Assembly: GCF_000711695.1 (NCBI RefSeq)
Contig: NW_013546886.1
Location: 1-38,015, forward strand
Reading direction: 5' to 3'
Origin: Tilletiaria anomala UBC 951
Lineage: Eukaryota > Basidiomycota > Exobasidiomycetes > Georgefischeriales > Tilletiariaceae
DNA length: 38,015 nt
Shown: positions 12,967 through 23,067 of the stretch, one piece after another
Layout: each line of letters opens with the position of its first letter
Position numbering within the stretch: position 1 is the stretch's first letter
Translations under genes and position numbers: made by a program
The notes under the pieces: model-generated
The model's database searches: none
What the model was told of the DNA's origin: nothing
Seen by the model: only the letters and a program-made list of their open reading frames with translations

Positions 12967-13485
12967 ATGGCCACAGCCACTTCTAGGAAGAGGACGGGTT
13001 TACCGGAACACATTCACTGTCTTGACATTCACTCTCTTGGCACTCTGCCGTTGAATCAAGCGGCGGCAGAACATTTGTCAACGCCACTGGAGCCTGATCT
13101 ATACATCGGCCATCACCCCGTTATTTCCGGCACCACAACTGTAAGACGACGCCCCGCCCCTGGGTTTGCTAAGATAGGGCGCTGCACCCTGTAGGTGATA
13201 CTGGTACATGCCCAACCTTCTGCGCATTGATCATGCGACATCGTCCACATGGTTCGGCTGTCTGCGCAAGGCCGGCGGTGGACAACCGGACGATCTGGAC
13301 GATGTTGAGGTGTTAGTTTTGTCTGCGGACAACTCCAAAGTTGTTGCACCGATGGTGCGCGATCCGCGTAAGCCAGCCTGCTGCTCGCGCAGTAAAGCTC
13401 TTTCCGCCATCCAGCCTACAGACAACCTGCCAAAACAATACGACGGAATTTGTAGGGTTATTGGCAATGTCGGTGCAGACAACTA
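12967..13485 (+). CDS. Speculative small multi-exon gene, family unknown
   Basis: An ATG at 12967 opens MATATSRKRTGLPEH and continues to GHHPVISGTTT, where a GTAAGA donor occurs at 13141. A downstream frame of coding character (GGGQPDDLDDVEVLVLSADN, near 13271-13350) could be joined through a CGCAAG acceptor ending at 13270. A second GTAAGC donor near 13368 and a CCTACAG acceptor near 13420 would lead to NLPKQYDGICRVIGNVGADN and a TAG at 13483-13485. Exon phases can be made to fit, but I do not recognise the product and other joins are possible. It could be a genuine short protein or chance. Confidence 0.25.
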
Positions 13486-14032
13486 GAGCAGCAAAGCACT
13501 CGCTGAAGCAACCCCCCAATCCTGGCTTCTCGCTGTGGACGACCCTATGAGTGAAATTGCTCATGTGGACAGCCGAAAGACACGCGTCTCACAACTTGCA
13601 AGCGCACTGTGACAGGCCCGAACGCAGCTGTCGAACCCTAAGAATGTCACCAGTTTCCTGAGTTGCGCACGAGCCACTCTGTGACGTTGTCCCCCCCTCC
13701 TTACCTCGGATTTGCTCGGGTTGTTCTCCATATCGATGCGACTTTGGTTCTTCGTCATGGGATCAGGCGCTCGCAAGGAAAGGCTTGGAAGGTTGATAAA
13801 GAAGCAGCCAACTGTCTCCTTTTCAGCTCCTGCCATCAGCATTGTCCCGTCCTCGCCACCGTACCAAGAACAACCGAGAGCACAAACGGCACGGCGACTA
13901 CACTGCTTCGTGTCGCCCACGTTCCTTTCAAAGGGCTGCGGCGCATACCCATAGCCTCGGTGCTGACGATTCGTGACAGGACCGCACAGGATGCTGGGCA
14001 GCATCCTGGACTCGAATCTAAATATCGATAGC

Positions 14033-16983
14033 ATGCCTGTAAATGGTAGAAACCTAAGCGGAAGCAAGAAGGTTGGAAAGCTGCAGATCGCGATTGGTGA
14101 GCCTGCAAGGCAGCGTCGCGCATCAGCCCATGCGCTTTTCTAAACGCCGATGGCCATCTTTCCCTGGCTTTTCAACCCTTCAATGCAGACCGCGGCGGAA
14201 CTTTTACTGATTGTCTCGGCCACATTCCGAACCGGCCTCCGTCCGAAGGGCCCGAGGACATTGTCGTCAAGATCCTCTCCCATGATCCCGAGAACTACAA
14301 AGATGCACCTAGAGAAGGCGTCAGGCGTATCCTGGAGATCGCAACGGGGCACAAAATCAGCAGAGATGAGAGAATCGAAACGGGCGGGATTGGTGGGTAG
14401 TAGGAAGAGGTCCTCTCCGCGCAAAGTTACGGCTTTTCACATGCCTTACTATGTTGTGCAGACTACATCCGTCTCAGCACAACCGTGGCGACGAACGCCC
14501 TGCTGGAGCGGAAAGGCGAGAAGCACGCTCTGATCACAACGAAAGGGTTCAAAGACATTGTACAGATCGGCAACCAATCGCGACCGCGCATCTTCGACCT
14601 GGCGATTCGGAAACCCGAAGTGCTCTACTCTGCGGTCGTAGAAGTCGACGAACGCGTCACGCTTGTTGGGTATACATCTGATCCGAAGTATCGCGAGCAC
14701 AGAGTTGAATTTGGTGACTCCAGCAACTGCGGCAGTACAGATGCCGACAGAGATAGCCAAAACAGTGCTCGTCAGTACAACACGTGCATCACGCGACCTT
14801 ATGCAGCGCCAGATGGCCCGCCGTCGATACCAGTCTGGGATCCCTCTGGCCAAAGACCGTCTTACGTCGCGCCGCGGATCGTGGAGGGCGTCTCGGGCGA
14901 GGCAGTAGCCATCCTCAAAGAGCCAGAGGTTGACGCGCTCCGGAAGGATTTGCAGCTGCTTTACGACGATGGCTATCGCAGCGCGGCAGTGGTGCTGATA
15001 CACAGCTTCACATACCCCCGGCATGAGGAGATCGTCGAGCGCGTAGCCAAAGAAATCGGTTTCAAGCACGTGTCGGTTAGTAGCAGGTTGATGCCCATGA
15101 TCAAGGTGAGGCGGGAGAGCTGTCGACTATGAAGCATTTGTACATTCTTCATGAGGGTTGACAAAGGTCCCGCCATTGTTGCGATACGGCGGCTCCAGAT
15201 GGTCCCCCGTGGCACGTCGAGCACTGCAGATGCATACTTGACTCCGGTCTTGCAGGCCTACATCGACTCCTTCTTTGACGGCTTTGAAGAATCGCTACGT
15301 AATGGAAAGGCAGGCACCCGCGTTGAGTTCATGATGAGCGAGTGAGTGTTGAATTTAATTGGACGAATGCACGCGCGAAGGAATGGAAGCTGATGTTCTG
15401 TGCACCCTTCGCCCGCGAGTAGCGGTGGATTGGCCTCCGTAGATCATTTCTCAGGCCTCAAGTCCATCATCTCCGGTCCAGCAGGAGGCGTGGTTGGCAT
15501 GGCTCTGACATCGTACGATGCAAAAGCAGATGGGAGACCCGTTATTGGGCTGGACATGGGTGGCACTTCGACGGATGTCTCCCGCTACGCAGGTAGATAC
15601 GAACAGACACTTGAGACTACGATGGCAGGAGTGACAATTGAGAGCCCACAGCTGGAGTGAGTATGACTGCCTATGAAGTTCCGAATGGAAGCTTACGCGA
15701 AACGATTTTGTAGCGTCAACACTGTCGCATCGGGCGGGTCTTCCCGTCTCTTCTTCCGCAATGGCCTCTTCACTGTGGGACCGGAGTCAGCCTCTGCACA
15801 CCCGGGCCCCACGTGCTACCGAAAAGGCGGCCCACTGACCATCACCGACGCCAACCTCGTCACGGGTCGCCTCGCCGTTGAGATGTTCCCGCGCATCTTT
15901 GGGCCGAACGAGGACCAAGGCTTGGATGAGGGGGCTAGCAAGAAGGGATTCGAGCAGCTCACGAAGGAAATCAACCAAGAGACAGGCAAGGGGATGAGTG
16001 TAGATGAGGTCGCTCAGGGGTTCATACGAATCGCCAACGAGGTGTGTGTACCTCCTCTCTCAACGCGCCTTGGACACGATACTGACTCTTCAACCTTTGC
16101 TTTGCATCTTGCAGACCATGTGCCGACCCATTCGAGCCCTGACTGAAGCACGAGGCTACTCCGCCTCCAAACATATTCTTTCTTGTTTCGGCGGCGCGGG
16201 CGGACAGCACGCCTGCGCGCTGGCACGCTCGCTGGGCATCAAAACGGTCCTCATCCACCAATACAGTTCGATCCTCTCTGCGTACGGCATGGCGCTCGCG
16301 GACAGAGTGTTCGAACAGCAGGAGCCGTGCTCGGAGATGTGGGACGGCGCACAGGGTAGTGCGACGACGGCCAGGATCCAGAAGCGGTTTGTGGAGATGG
16401 AGCAGCGCGTACGCGGGATACTGAAGGCGCAAGGCTTTGTGGACGAGATGATCAAGACCGAGTTGCTGCTCAATATGAGGTACGATGGCACGGACACGGC
16501 GCTCATGACGCTCAAGCCACAAGACGGGTGGGCGTTCGAGAAGGCCTTCGTGACCACTTACAAACAGGAGGTTTGTCGCGGTAGGCCAACTTTGCACGAT
16601 CAATCACACTGCTGACGCGTCGTGTTGTGAATATACAGTTCGGATTCGTTCTGTCCGACAAGCCAATCATTGTGGACGATATCCGCGTGCGCGGTATCGG
16701 ACGCTCTTTCGAGTCGCTGGGTGAATCAGTACACGAGGAGCACCAGCGCCTGATCTATCGTCCTGCGACGTGGGCCTTGTCGAAGGCAAATAAGCGCCTG
16801 ATCTACTTTGACGGTCAGGGTCGCGTCGAGACGCCCATTCTGCGCTTGAAGGATCTTGACGAGGGGGATATGGTCGACGGACCTGTCGTGCTCATCGACG
16901 AGACGCAAACCATCCTGCTTGAACCCAAATGCAAAGCACACAAGCTGAGCAAGGCGGTGCTGATTGATGTGTTGTATGATTGA
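14033..16983 (+). CDS. 5-oxoprolinase, HyuA half only
   Basis: Eight exons fit in phase: 14033-14096, 14189-14392, 14462-15105, 15199-15341, 15423-15656, 15714-16041, 16115-16570, 16639-16983; introns are 57-93 nt and the product about 805 residues. Family landmarks in order: DRGGTFTD (22-29), [115 protein letters not shown]. Eukaryotic 5-oxoprolinase opens 5-oxo-L-proline to glutamate at the cost of ATP in the cytosolic glutathione cycle and normally fuses HyuA to HyuB in about 1280 residues. Here translation stops (TGA 16981-16983) just after the HyuA C-terminal subdomain and UMP1 begins 118 nt later on the other strand, so HyuB is absent. An extra ~55 residues sit before VSGEAV. It may be a truncated gene, or a split HyuA subunit whose HyuB partner lies elsewhere. 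Confidence 0.9.
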
Positions 16984-17101
16984 GCCTTTTGAGTTATGAT
17001 GCCATACTCATGCATAAGACAGTATCCATCGCTCCAGATTGCGGGTCTGCTATTGAGGATTTGCTACAAATACAAATGCATGCATCGAGTACATGCTCGG
17101 G

Positions 17102-17735
17102 CTAGATCTTGTGCTTCTTTTCCATTTGTGCGTGGATGTCGACAATCTCTGAGCCAATCTCAGCTGTGAAGGTGACGCGAACAGGTTCAGCAATCAGTCA
17201 AAGATTTACAGAAAGACTGCAGCGCGGACTCACAAGGCAGGAAGTCGACTGGCTCGATGCTCTCGTCTCTCCCGTTTAGAATGTCCAGATGAAAGTTAGA
17301 CACCTGCCGCGACGGAAAGTGTGGGTTCTATGATGCGGCCGCCGAGGGTGCGTCAGAAAATTTTCTAAGGCGGTTCCATATATGTTCGAATGACTAGCTC
17401 TTCTCTCAACTCACGTAAGATGCGATTCGCCTGTCCATCAGCAGCCGTAGCGGCGCTCCGAGGCCATACATGTTCCTCTGCAAATTCAGGTTCAATCGAT
17501 CTCTCGTCTCATCCCACTGCTCAAGCCTGTTCTGCAACGGGTGTACTCCTCCACCTGCTCCAGAAGAGTTGGAGGCAGTCTCGAATGCTAGTGAACGAGG
17601 ACCATAGCGCATGGTATCGTGTATACCCTTATGCACCGGGTGCGAGGTCTCGGAGGTGGAGGTGGAGGTCGCGGCCGCATGCGCGGTCGGGACTATGGCA
17701 TAGGGACGATCTGGCTGCTGAGCAGCGGCTGACAT
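17102..17735 (-). CDS. UMP1: Proteasome maturation factor UMP1/POMP
   Basis: Three exons, 17735-17415, 17327-17234 and 17163-17102 (introns 87 and 70 nt), give about 158 residues, close to yeast Ump1 (148) and human POMP (141). Family-typical segments are HPLQNRLEQWDETRDRLNLN, the NMYGLGAPLRLLMDRRI helix, FPSRQVSNFHLDILNGRDE, and the C-terminal EIGSEIVDIHAQMEK helix. Ump1 is a short-lived chaperone bound inside half-20S precursors; it coordinates beta-ring assembly and is the first substrate of the finished proteasome. The start at MSAAAQQPDRPYAIV gives a normal family length; the upstream in-frame extension looks non-coding. It converges with 5-oxoprolinase and is divergent from MTR4. I saw no obvious Rpn4-type GGTGGCAAA box upstream. 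Confidence 0.93.
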
Positions 17736-18268
17736 GTCTTGAGAAGCCTTCAGGAATCCAAGGGCGGTGCAGAAGAGAGCAAAATGCACATCAGCCCCAG
17801 TCGCATCGCTCCAAACGGATATTGGACCTAGAAGGTCTGCGGAAGCGACCGACAAGCACGTACCATGTTCGACGGCGATTCGGGTAATACAGGTCACGAA
17901 GAGGCTATGTACGTGTTCACTGAGCCTGTAAGGATGGTCTCCAAAGCGTGTCTCCTTCACCAGTCCGGCTGCAGCTTGGAGAGTGAATAGTGAGTTCTGT
18001 ATGAGGTCCCCCCAACAAGATCGACTGTCGTCGAGCCACGCAAGCTCTTATGAATGGAGACTCTCTGTTTAGTGAAGACCCGCCTCTCTCGGCCGAGAGA
18101 GGTGGGTCTTCACGCTGAATTTTCGATCTTGCTCGCTCTTCCCTTTCTCTCTTTTCTTTTTGGGATACACTTGCAACTTATCATGGTCTAGGTGGTCGCA
18201 GGCTGGCTCTCGGGCGTCTTGATACGAAGTGCAAGAAGCAGCGGCGAACGATAGGGGTAGTGTTTGCC
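17736..18268. promoter_or_regulatory. Divergent promoter region of UMP1 and MTR4
   Basis: These 533 nt separate the two start codons and must hold both promoters. The only strong structure is the 42-nt inverted repeat at 18072-18113. A long pyrimidine-rich stretch (about 18124-18160, CTTGCTCGCTCTTCCC...) precedes the MTR4 start and may mark its core promoter. No protein-coding segment was recognised apart from N-terminal shadows of UMP1. Confidence 0.5.
18072..18113. repeat. 42-nt near-perfect inverted repeat without spacer
   Basis: Two 21-nt arms meet at the CGG/CCG centre between 18092 and 18093. The left arm GTGAAGACCCGCCTCTCTCGG pairs with the right arm at 20 of 21 positions. The one exception, G18082 against T18103, would be a G-U pair in RNA. 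The inner 18 nt are a perfect palindrome. It lies about 155 nt upstream of the MTR4 start and 340 nt upstream of the UMP1 start. Confidence 0.9.
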
Positions 18269-21200
18269 ATGGATCCTGCCGAATTGTTCGACTTTGGCAT
18301 ACCGTCCAATGGCAATGACGCCAACGGGAGTTTCTCTCATTCACATCAAAGTAACATAAGCATGAGCAGCACGCATTCGACGAAACGACGAGAGCGGTTA
18401 AAAGACGGCGAAGACGACGAAGAAAATGAGAGCCAACCAAAGAAAATCGCTAGAACTGACGAACGGAATGGGGTGACCAAGGAAGGGATGGAGGCCGCAC
18501 AGCCGCCGACTTCCAAAATTGCTGTCACCGATGACTTTACGGCTCAAGGCGAGCAGCAGATCGCTGCCAGTAAAGGGCTGGCCAGCGATCCTGGGAAATC
18601 GAAAGTGCCACAAGAAAATGCGTTGGAATCAACCAATGGTGCTTCACCCGCATTACTTGCGGTAGATGAGAAGCTTACTGTCACGCACTCTGTGCGGCAT
18701 CAAGTCGCCATCCCGCCTGGTTACAATTACACACCTCTCAGTCAGCACATACCTCCAGCTGAGCCAGCAAAGACGTATCCCTTCACCTTGGATCCCTTCC
18801 AAGCCACTTCTATTCACTCTATTCAGCGTGGCGAGTCGGTACTCGTGTCCGCTCACACTTCCGCCGGAAAGACGGTCGTGGCGGAGTATGCGATCGCACA
18901 GTGCCTGAAGAACGGTCAAAGAGTGGTTTACACATCACCAATCAAGGCGCTGTCGAATCAAAAATATCGCGAGCTGCAGGCGGAGTTTGGGGACGTTGGC
19001 CTGATGACTGGCGATGTGACCATCAATCCGAGCGCCAGCTGCTTGGTCATGACTACAGAGGTGGGTGATGAAAGAAGTTGCTATCGAGGCAGGAACTTTC
19101 CCGGGCTGATCGCTGACCGCATCCATGCGCTTATGCTGCTGTATGAGCAGATTCTGCGATCTATGCTGTATCGAGGGTCTGAGATCATGCGAGAGGTAGC
19201 ATGGGTCATTTTTGATGAAATCCACTACATGCGTGACAAGGGTAAGCAGATCCTGCTTTTTGAAAATTGGATGGCAAGCTAACCGATCACTGTCTTCGAT
19301 TCAGAGCGAGGTGTGGTGTGGGAGGAAACAATTATCCTGCTTCCTCGCCAAGTTCGTTATGTCTTCCTGTCGGCAACCATTCCGAATGCTATGCAATTCG
19401 CCGAGTGGATCGCGCAAACACATCAGCAACCATGCCACGTCGTTTACACCGACTTCAGGCCCACACCTCTACAGCACTATCTGTTCCCTGAAGGAGGCGA
19501 TGGGATACATCTCGTCGTGGATGAGAAGGGCGTGTTCCGAGAGGAGAACTTCCAGAAGGCTATGGGCGCTCTGAGCGACTCTAAAGGCGAAGATCCAGCC
19601 AGTGCCAGTTCTGGGAAAGGCAAGAGGAAAGGGCAAACGAAGAAGGGAAAGACCAAGGAGGGGGATCAGTCGTCCGACATCTACAAGATTGTCAAGATGA
19701 TCATGCTAAAGAACTACAATCCGGTCATCGTGTTTGCCTTCAGCAAGCGGGAATGCGAGGCGCTTGCGCTACAGATGAGCAAGCTCGAATTCAATACGGA
19801 TGACGAGAAGGAAATGGTGGCGACTGTGTTCAACAATGCGATCGGCGCGTTGAGTGACGAGGACAGGGGCTTGCCGCAGATCGAGCACATCCTTCCACTG
19901 TTGCAACGCGGAATCGGTATCCACCACGGTGGCCTTCTTCCAATCCTGAAGGAAGTCATTGAAATCCTCTTCCAGGAGGGCCTCATCAAGGTGCTTTTCG
20001 CGACAGAGACCTTTTCCATCGGCCTTAACATGCCCGCCAAGACTGTCGTGTTTACCTCTGTCCGGAAGTGGGACGGCACGGACTTCCGCAATCTCTCCTC
20101 CGGCGAATTCATCCAGATGTCTGGGCGTGCAGGTCGCAGAGGTTTGGATGACAGAGGCATTGTCATCATGATGTTTGACGAGAAGCTGGAGCCACATTCT
20201 GCAAAAGAAATGGTCAAAGGTGAAGCCGATCGGCTGAACAGTGCCTTCCACCTGGGCTACAACATGGTCCTCAACCTCATGCGCGTGGAAGGAATCTCAC
20301 CAGAGTACATGCTTGAGCGATGTTTCTATCAATTCCAGAGCGCTGCCAGCATTCCGGGCTTGGAGAAACAGCTGGACAATGCACAGAAAGCGCATGATCG
20401 GAGACACATCGCCCACGAGGATTTGATCTCACAGATCTTTGAGCTGAAAGAGCAACTGAGGATTCTCAAATCCGACCAGCAAGCAGTCGTCAGTCACCCC
20501 AATTACGCATTGCCGTTCCTGCAACCTGGAAGATTGGTGCACGTCAAGCATGCGGGTATGGACTTCGGCTGGGGCAGCATTGTCTCGTACCAAAAGCGCG
20601 CTCCACCCGCGAAAGGCAGGCCGCTCGATCCAAATACATCAGCATCCCAAGGCTATATCGTGGATGTCCTTCTGTATCTCTCAAAAGACGAGGTTACCGC
20701 GGATACTGTCAAGGCGGGCAAAGCACGGCCCATCACCGGTGTCCTAGAGACAGGCCCACGGGCTGCGCAGCAGGTAGTCATGAAGCCGTGCACAGAGGAA
20801 GGCCAGGGTGAAATGGTCGTCGTTCCTGCGCTTCTATCGACAGTGCAAGAGATCTCCGGCATCCGTATTTTCTTACCGAAGGATCTGCGCCCACTCGAAT
20901 GTCGCGAACAGGTGCGCAAGAATCTCAAGGAGGTCAAGCGGCGTTTCCCGAGCAAAGTCCCGCTTCTGGACCCTGTCAAGGACATGAAGATCGATGACGA
21001 TGGCTTCAAGACGCTCCTCGACAAAGTGAGCATGATCGAATCGCGCATCAAAGAGATCTCCGCCAAATTCGACAAAAAGGTGCTGGACGAACTTGAACAG
21101 GCTTACGAGGAGAAAATGCAGGATAAGGCAAAGGTCGCAGAGATTGAGCGCAAAGTGACGGCTGCGCGGAATGTCTTGCAACTGGATGAGCTTAAGTGTC

Positions 21201-21852
21201 GCAAGCGAGTGCTGCGGCGCCTGGGCTTCACGACCGACCAGGATGTCGTTGAGAAGAAGGGCCGTGTGGCGTGCGAGATAAGCACCGGTGACGAACTGAT
21301 GCTGACGGAGATGATTTTCAACGGCATCTTCAACGACCTCGCTCCGGAGCAATGCGCGGCGCTTTGTAGCTGCTTCGTCTTCAACGAGAAGAGTCAGCAC
21401 GAAGTTAAGCTAAAGGAGGAGCTTGCAGCGCCATTGCGCGTGCTACAGGAGACTGCGAGGCGGATTGCAAAAGTTTCGAAAGAGAGCAGGTTACCGCTCA
21501 ATGAGGATGAGTACGTCAAGAGCTTCAAGGTCGAGCTTATGGACGCTGTCATCCAGTGGTGCAGAGGGGCCAAGTTTGCGGACATTTGCAAGGTTTGTGT
21601 CATGTCGAATGATTGTCATCTATCCTATGGTTGCTGACATCGCAAACGATACCTTTCGTGACTGCACAGCTCACAGACGTCTTCGAAGGTTCACTCATCA
21701 GGGCGTTCAGGCGTCTGCAAGAGCTGCTGCGCCAATTGGTCGAAGCAGCCAAGGCAATCGGCAATGACGAGCTGGAGACCAAGTTCAATCAGAGCTTGGC
21801 CATGCTCGAAAGGCAGACTAGCATTATTTTCTCGCCTTCTCTGTATTTGTAA
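18269..21852 (+). CDS. MTR4: MTR4/Dob1 exosome-cofactor DExH RNA helicase
   Basis: Four exons, 18269-19060, 19151-19241, 19305-21592 and 21670-21852 (introns 90, 63 and 77 nt), give about 1117 residues, typical of Mtr4 (1040-1110). After a ~150-residue charged N-terminus come the Ski2-like motifs: [19 protein letters not shown], Walker [28 protein letters not shown] (as FDEIHYMRD), LSATIPN, then [35 protein letters not shown] and [10 protein letters not shown]. The arch/KOW insertion follows ([19 protein letters not shown]), then the DSHCT domain ending in [19 protein letters not shown]. Mtr4 unwinds nuclear RNA substrates and feeds them to the exosome within TRAMP, in 5.8S rRNA maturation and in surveillance. 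The absence of Ski2-specific features and the MTR4 spellings favour Mtr4 over Ski2. All motifs are intact. Translation probably starts at [10 protein letters not shown]. Confidence 0.96.
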
Positions 21853-21984
21853 CAAGCTATCTTGCGCTGTATTTCATGGATCGCTTACATCTAAAGAGAC
21901 ATGTACTGCCACCCTCAAGTCCCGGCATCTGTAACGAGAAACGTCAGCAGCCTTCCTTTCACTCCATCCCTGGGAACCTTCCAC

Positions 21985-22516
21985 TCACAACCTTTGAAGC
22001 CCTGTTCACCGCTAGAGATCCAAGATGTGATCCATCAAGCGTAGAATGAGCCCTCCTGAGGTTTGACACATTCGCCACCGACCTTGTAAGTCCATGTGCC
22101 TACCTTAGTTGGGTTGGAGAGTGGGCCTGCGTAGAATCAAAGCTAATTTTCGATGCACGTGAAGCTAGGCGTTGGGCTGGCGTAGCTAATGGTCCTAGTC
22201 TTGCTCGCTGGCGCCGAGCTGCCGGGTGGGACGAGGTCCCAGTACCTTACCTTACACTTCCATTCGCATAATGTCTGCCTCGCATCAAACGGTTTGATTC
22301 ATTCTCCCTTGACGGCCTCAGATGGGACATAGTAGGCCGGCGGGTGAGTTGCCTCAGCACGCGATACCCGCCCATCGTCTCCATCAGTACGGTCTCGTTG
22401 GCTCCTTGCGCCGACGTCCAGATCACCTGGATTCAGTCCCCGCATCTCTCCGAGACGGCAGGACGTAAGTAGGTCCACACGTTTTCGATCCGACACCTGC
22501 TGGCGGTAGTCTTCAT
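21985..22516 (-). pseudogene. Decayed DUF427 (NTP_transf_9) family gene
   Basis: Reading the minus strand from an ATG at 22516, DUF427 hallmarks appear in family order: ENVWTYLRPAV (usually VWDYPRPP), IQVIWTS, GGYRVL, ATHPPAYYVPSEAV (usually ETSHPPxYYIP), CEWK, RYWDLVPPG, SYASPTPSF, FYAG, KVGGECVKPQEGSFY (VDGExVxPQEGxFY) and WITSWI...GFKG. The frame is broken by TGA at 22433-22435, 22299-22301, 22137-22139 and 22035-22037, by TAG at 22143-22145, and by a one-base loss near 22352 between YRVL and ATHPP. No GT-AG introns could skip these points. The length (~177 codons) matches intact family members, so this is a full-length host gene that has decayed in place. The family's biochemical role is unknown. 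The right-hand end past GFKG is uncertain. Confidence 0.85.
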
Positions 22517-23067
22517 GCTGGCTGAGAAAAGTGTTGTAAGCTGAACTGCTCCGCTGGTCGCTCTGCCTGCCGTTAAGCCAAGCCGCATGCTATGTGGGCA
22601 GGGTAGTAGGTGACCGCGGGAAAGATCCCCGGAGGTATCCCTCGATGCAATCATAAGTTGAATGTGCTTGACTGTAAAGCCTCCCGATCCCCTCCTTTCT
22701 TTCCTGTTCAATGGCTTGGGTGGTAACAGCAGGCAACTCCGCCATGGTGCGTTAACAGGAAATGACGGGGAAGGCGAATGTCAAAGCACAACTCCATCAG
22801 CAAGAAATTTGATTCGCCGACACCATCGTGGATGTAGAAAGACGCCGACAACCGAACCACAACCCGTCTCGTATGGCGGAGAACCAGCATCGCGAAGGGG
22901 ACTGAAGTCGTAAACGCTTCCGATACATCTGCTGCCAAAGTACCAGTCTCATTCAATAATCTGGAATGTGAATACAATCATACTGTAACCTGGTAGCACC
23001 TCGACGAAGTATGGTTAGAGCGTTATGTGGGATGCTCGTCGTTAAGGTATACTCATCCAGCCTCGGA
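22517..23067. other. Intergenic, no gene seen
   Basis: This gap lies between the start of the DUF427 pseudogene and the 3' end of the unnamed gene at 23068. It probably held the former promoter of the pseudogene and now also the 3' region of its neighbour. Frames here are short and show no motif. Confidence 0.5.

Larger units (their letters stand above)
12478..14032. other. Intergenic region between SMYD-like and 5-oxoprolinase genes
   Basis: This stretch carries the divergent promoters of the flanking genes. It contains a CACGTG E-box at 12771-12776, roughly 295 nt upstream of the SMYD-like start. A weak small-gene candidate at 12967-13485 is listed separately. From about 13490 to 14032 I see only short frames without recognisable motifs. 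Confidence 0.5.

Noticed and set aside
13113-14123. Several minus-strand frames antisense to the 5-oxoprolinase promoter and first exon
   Set aside because: They overlap the better supported plus-strand models and show no motif.
22708-22977. Minus-strand frame of 89 codons upstream of the DUF427 pseudogene
   Set aside because: It has no similarity to the DUF427 N-terminus and no recognisable motif; the pseudogene reads well from the ATG at 22516 without it.
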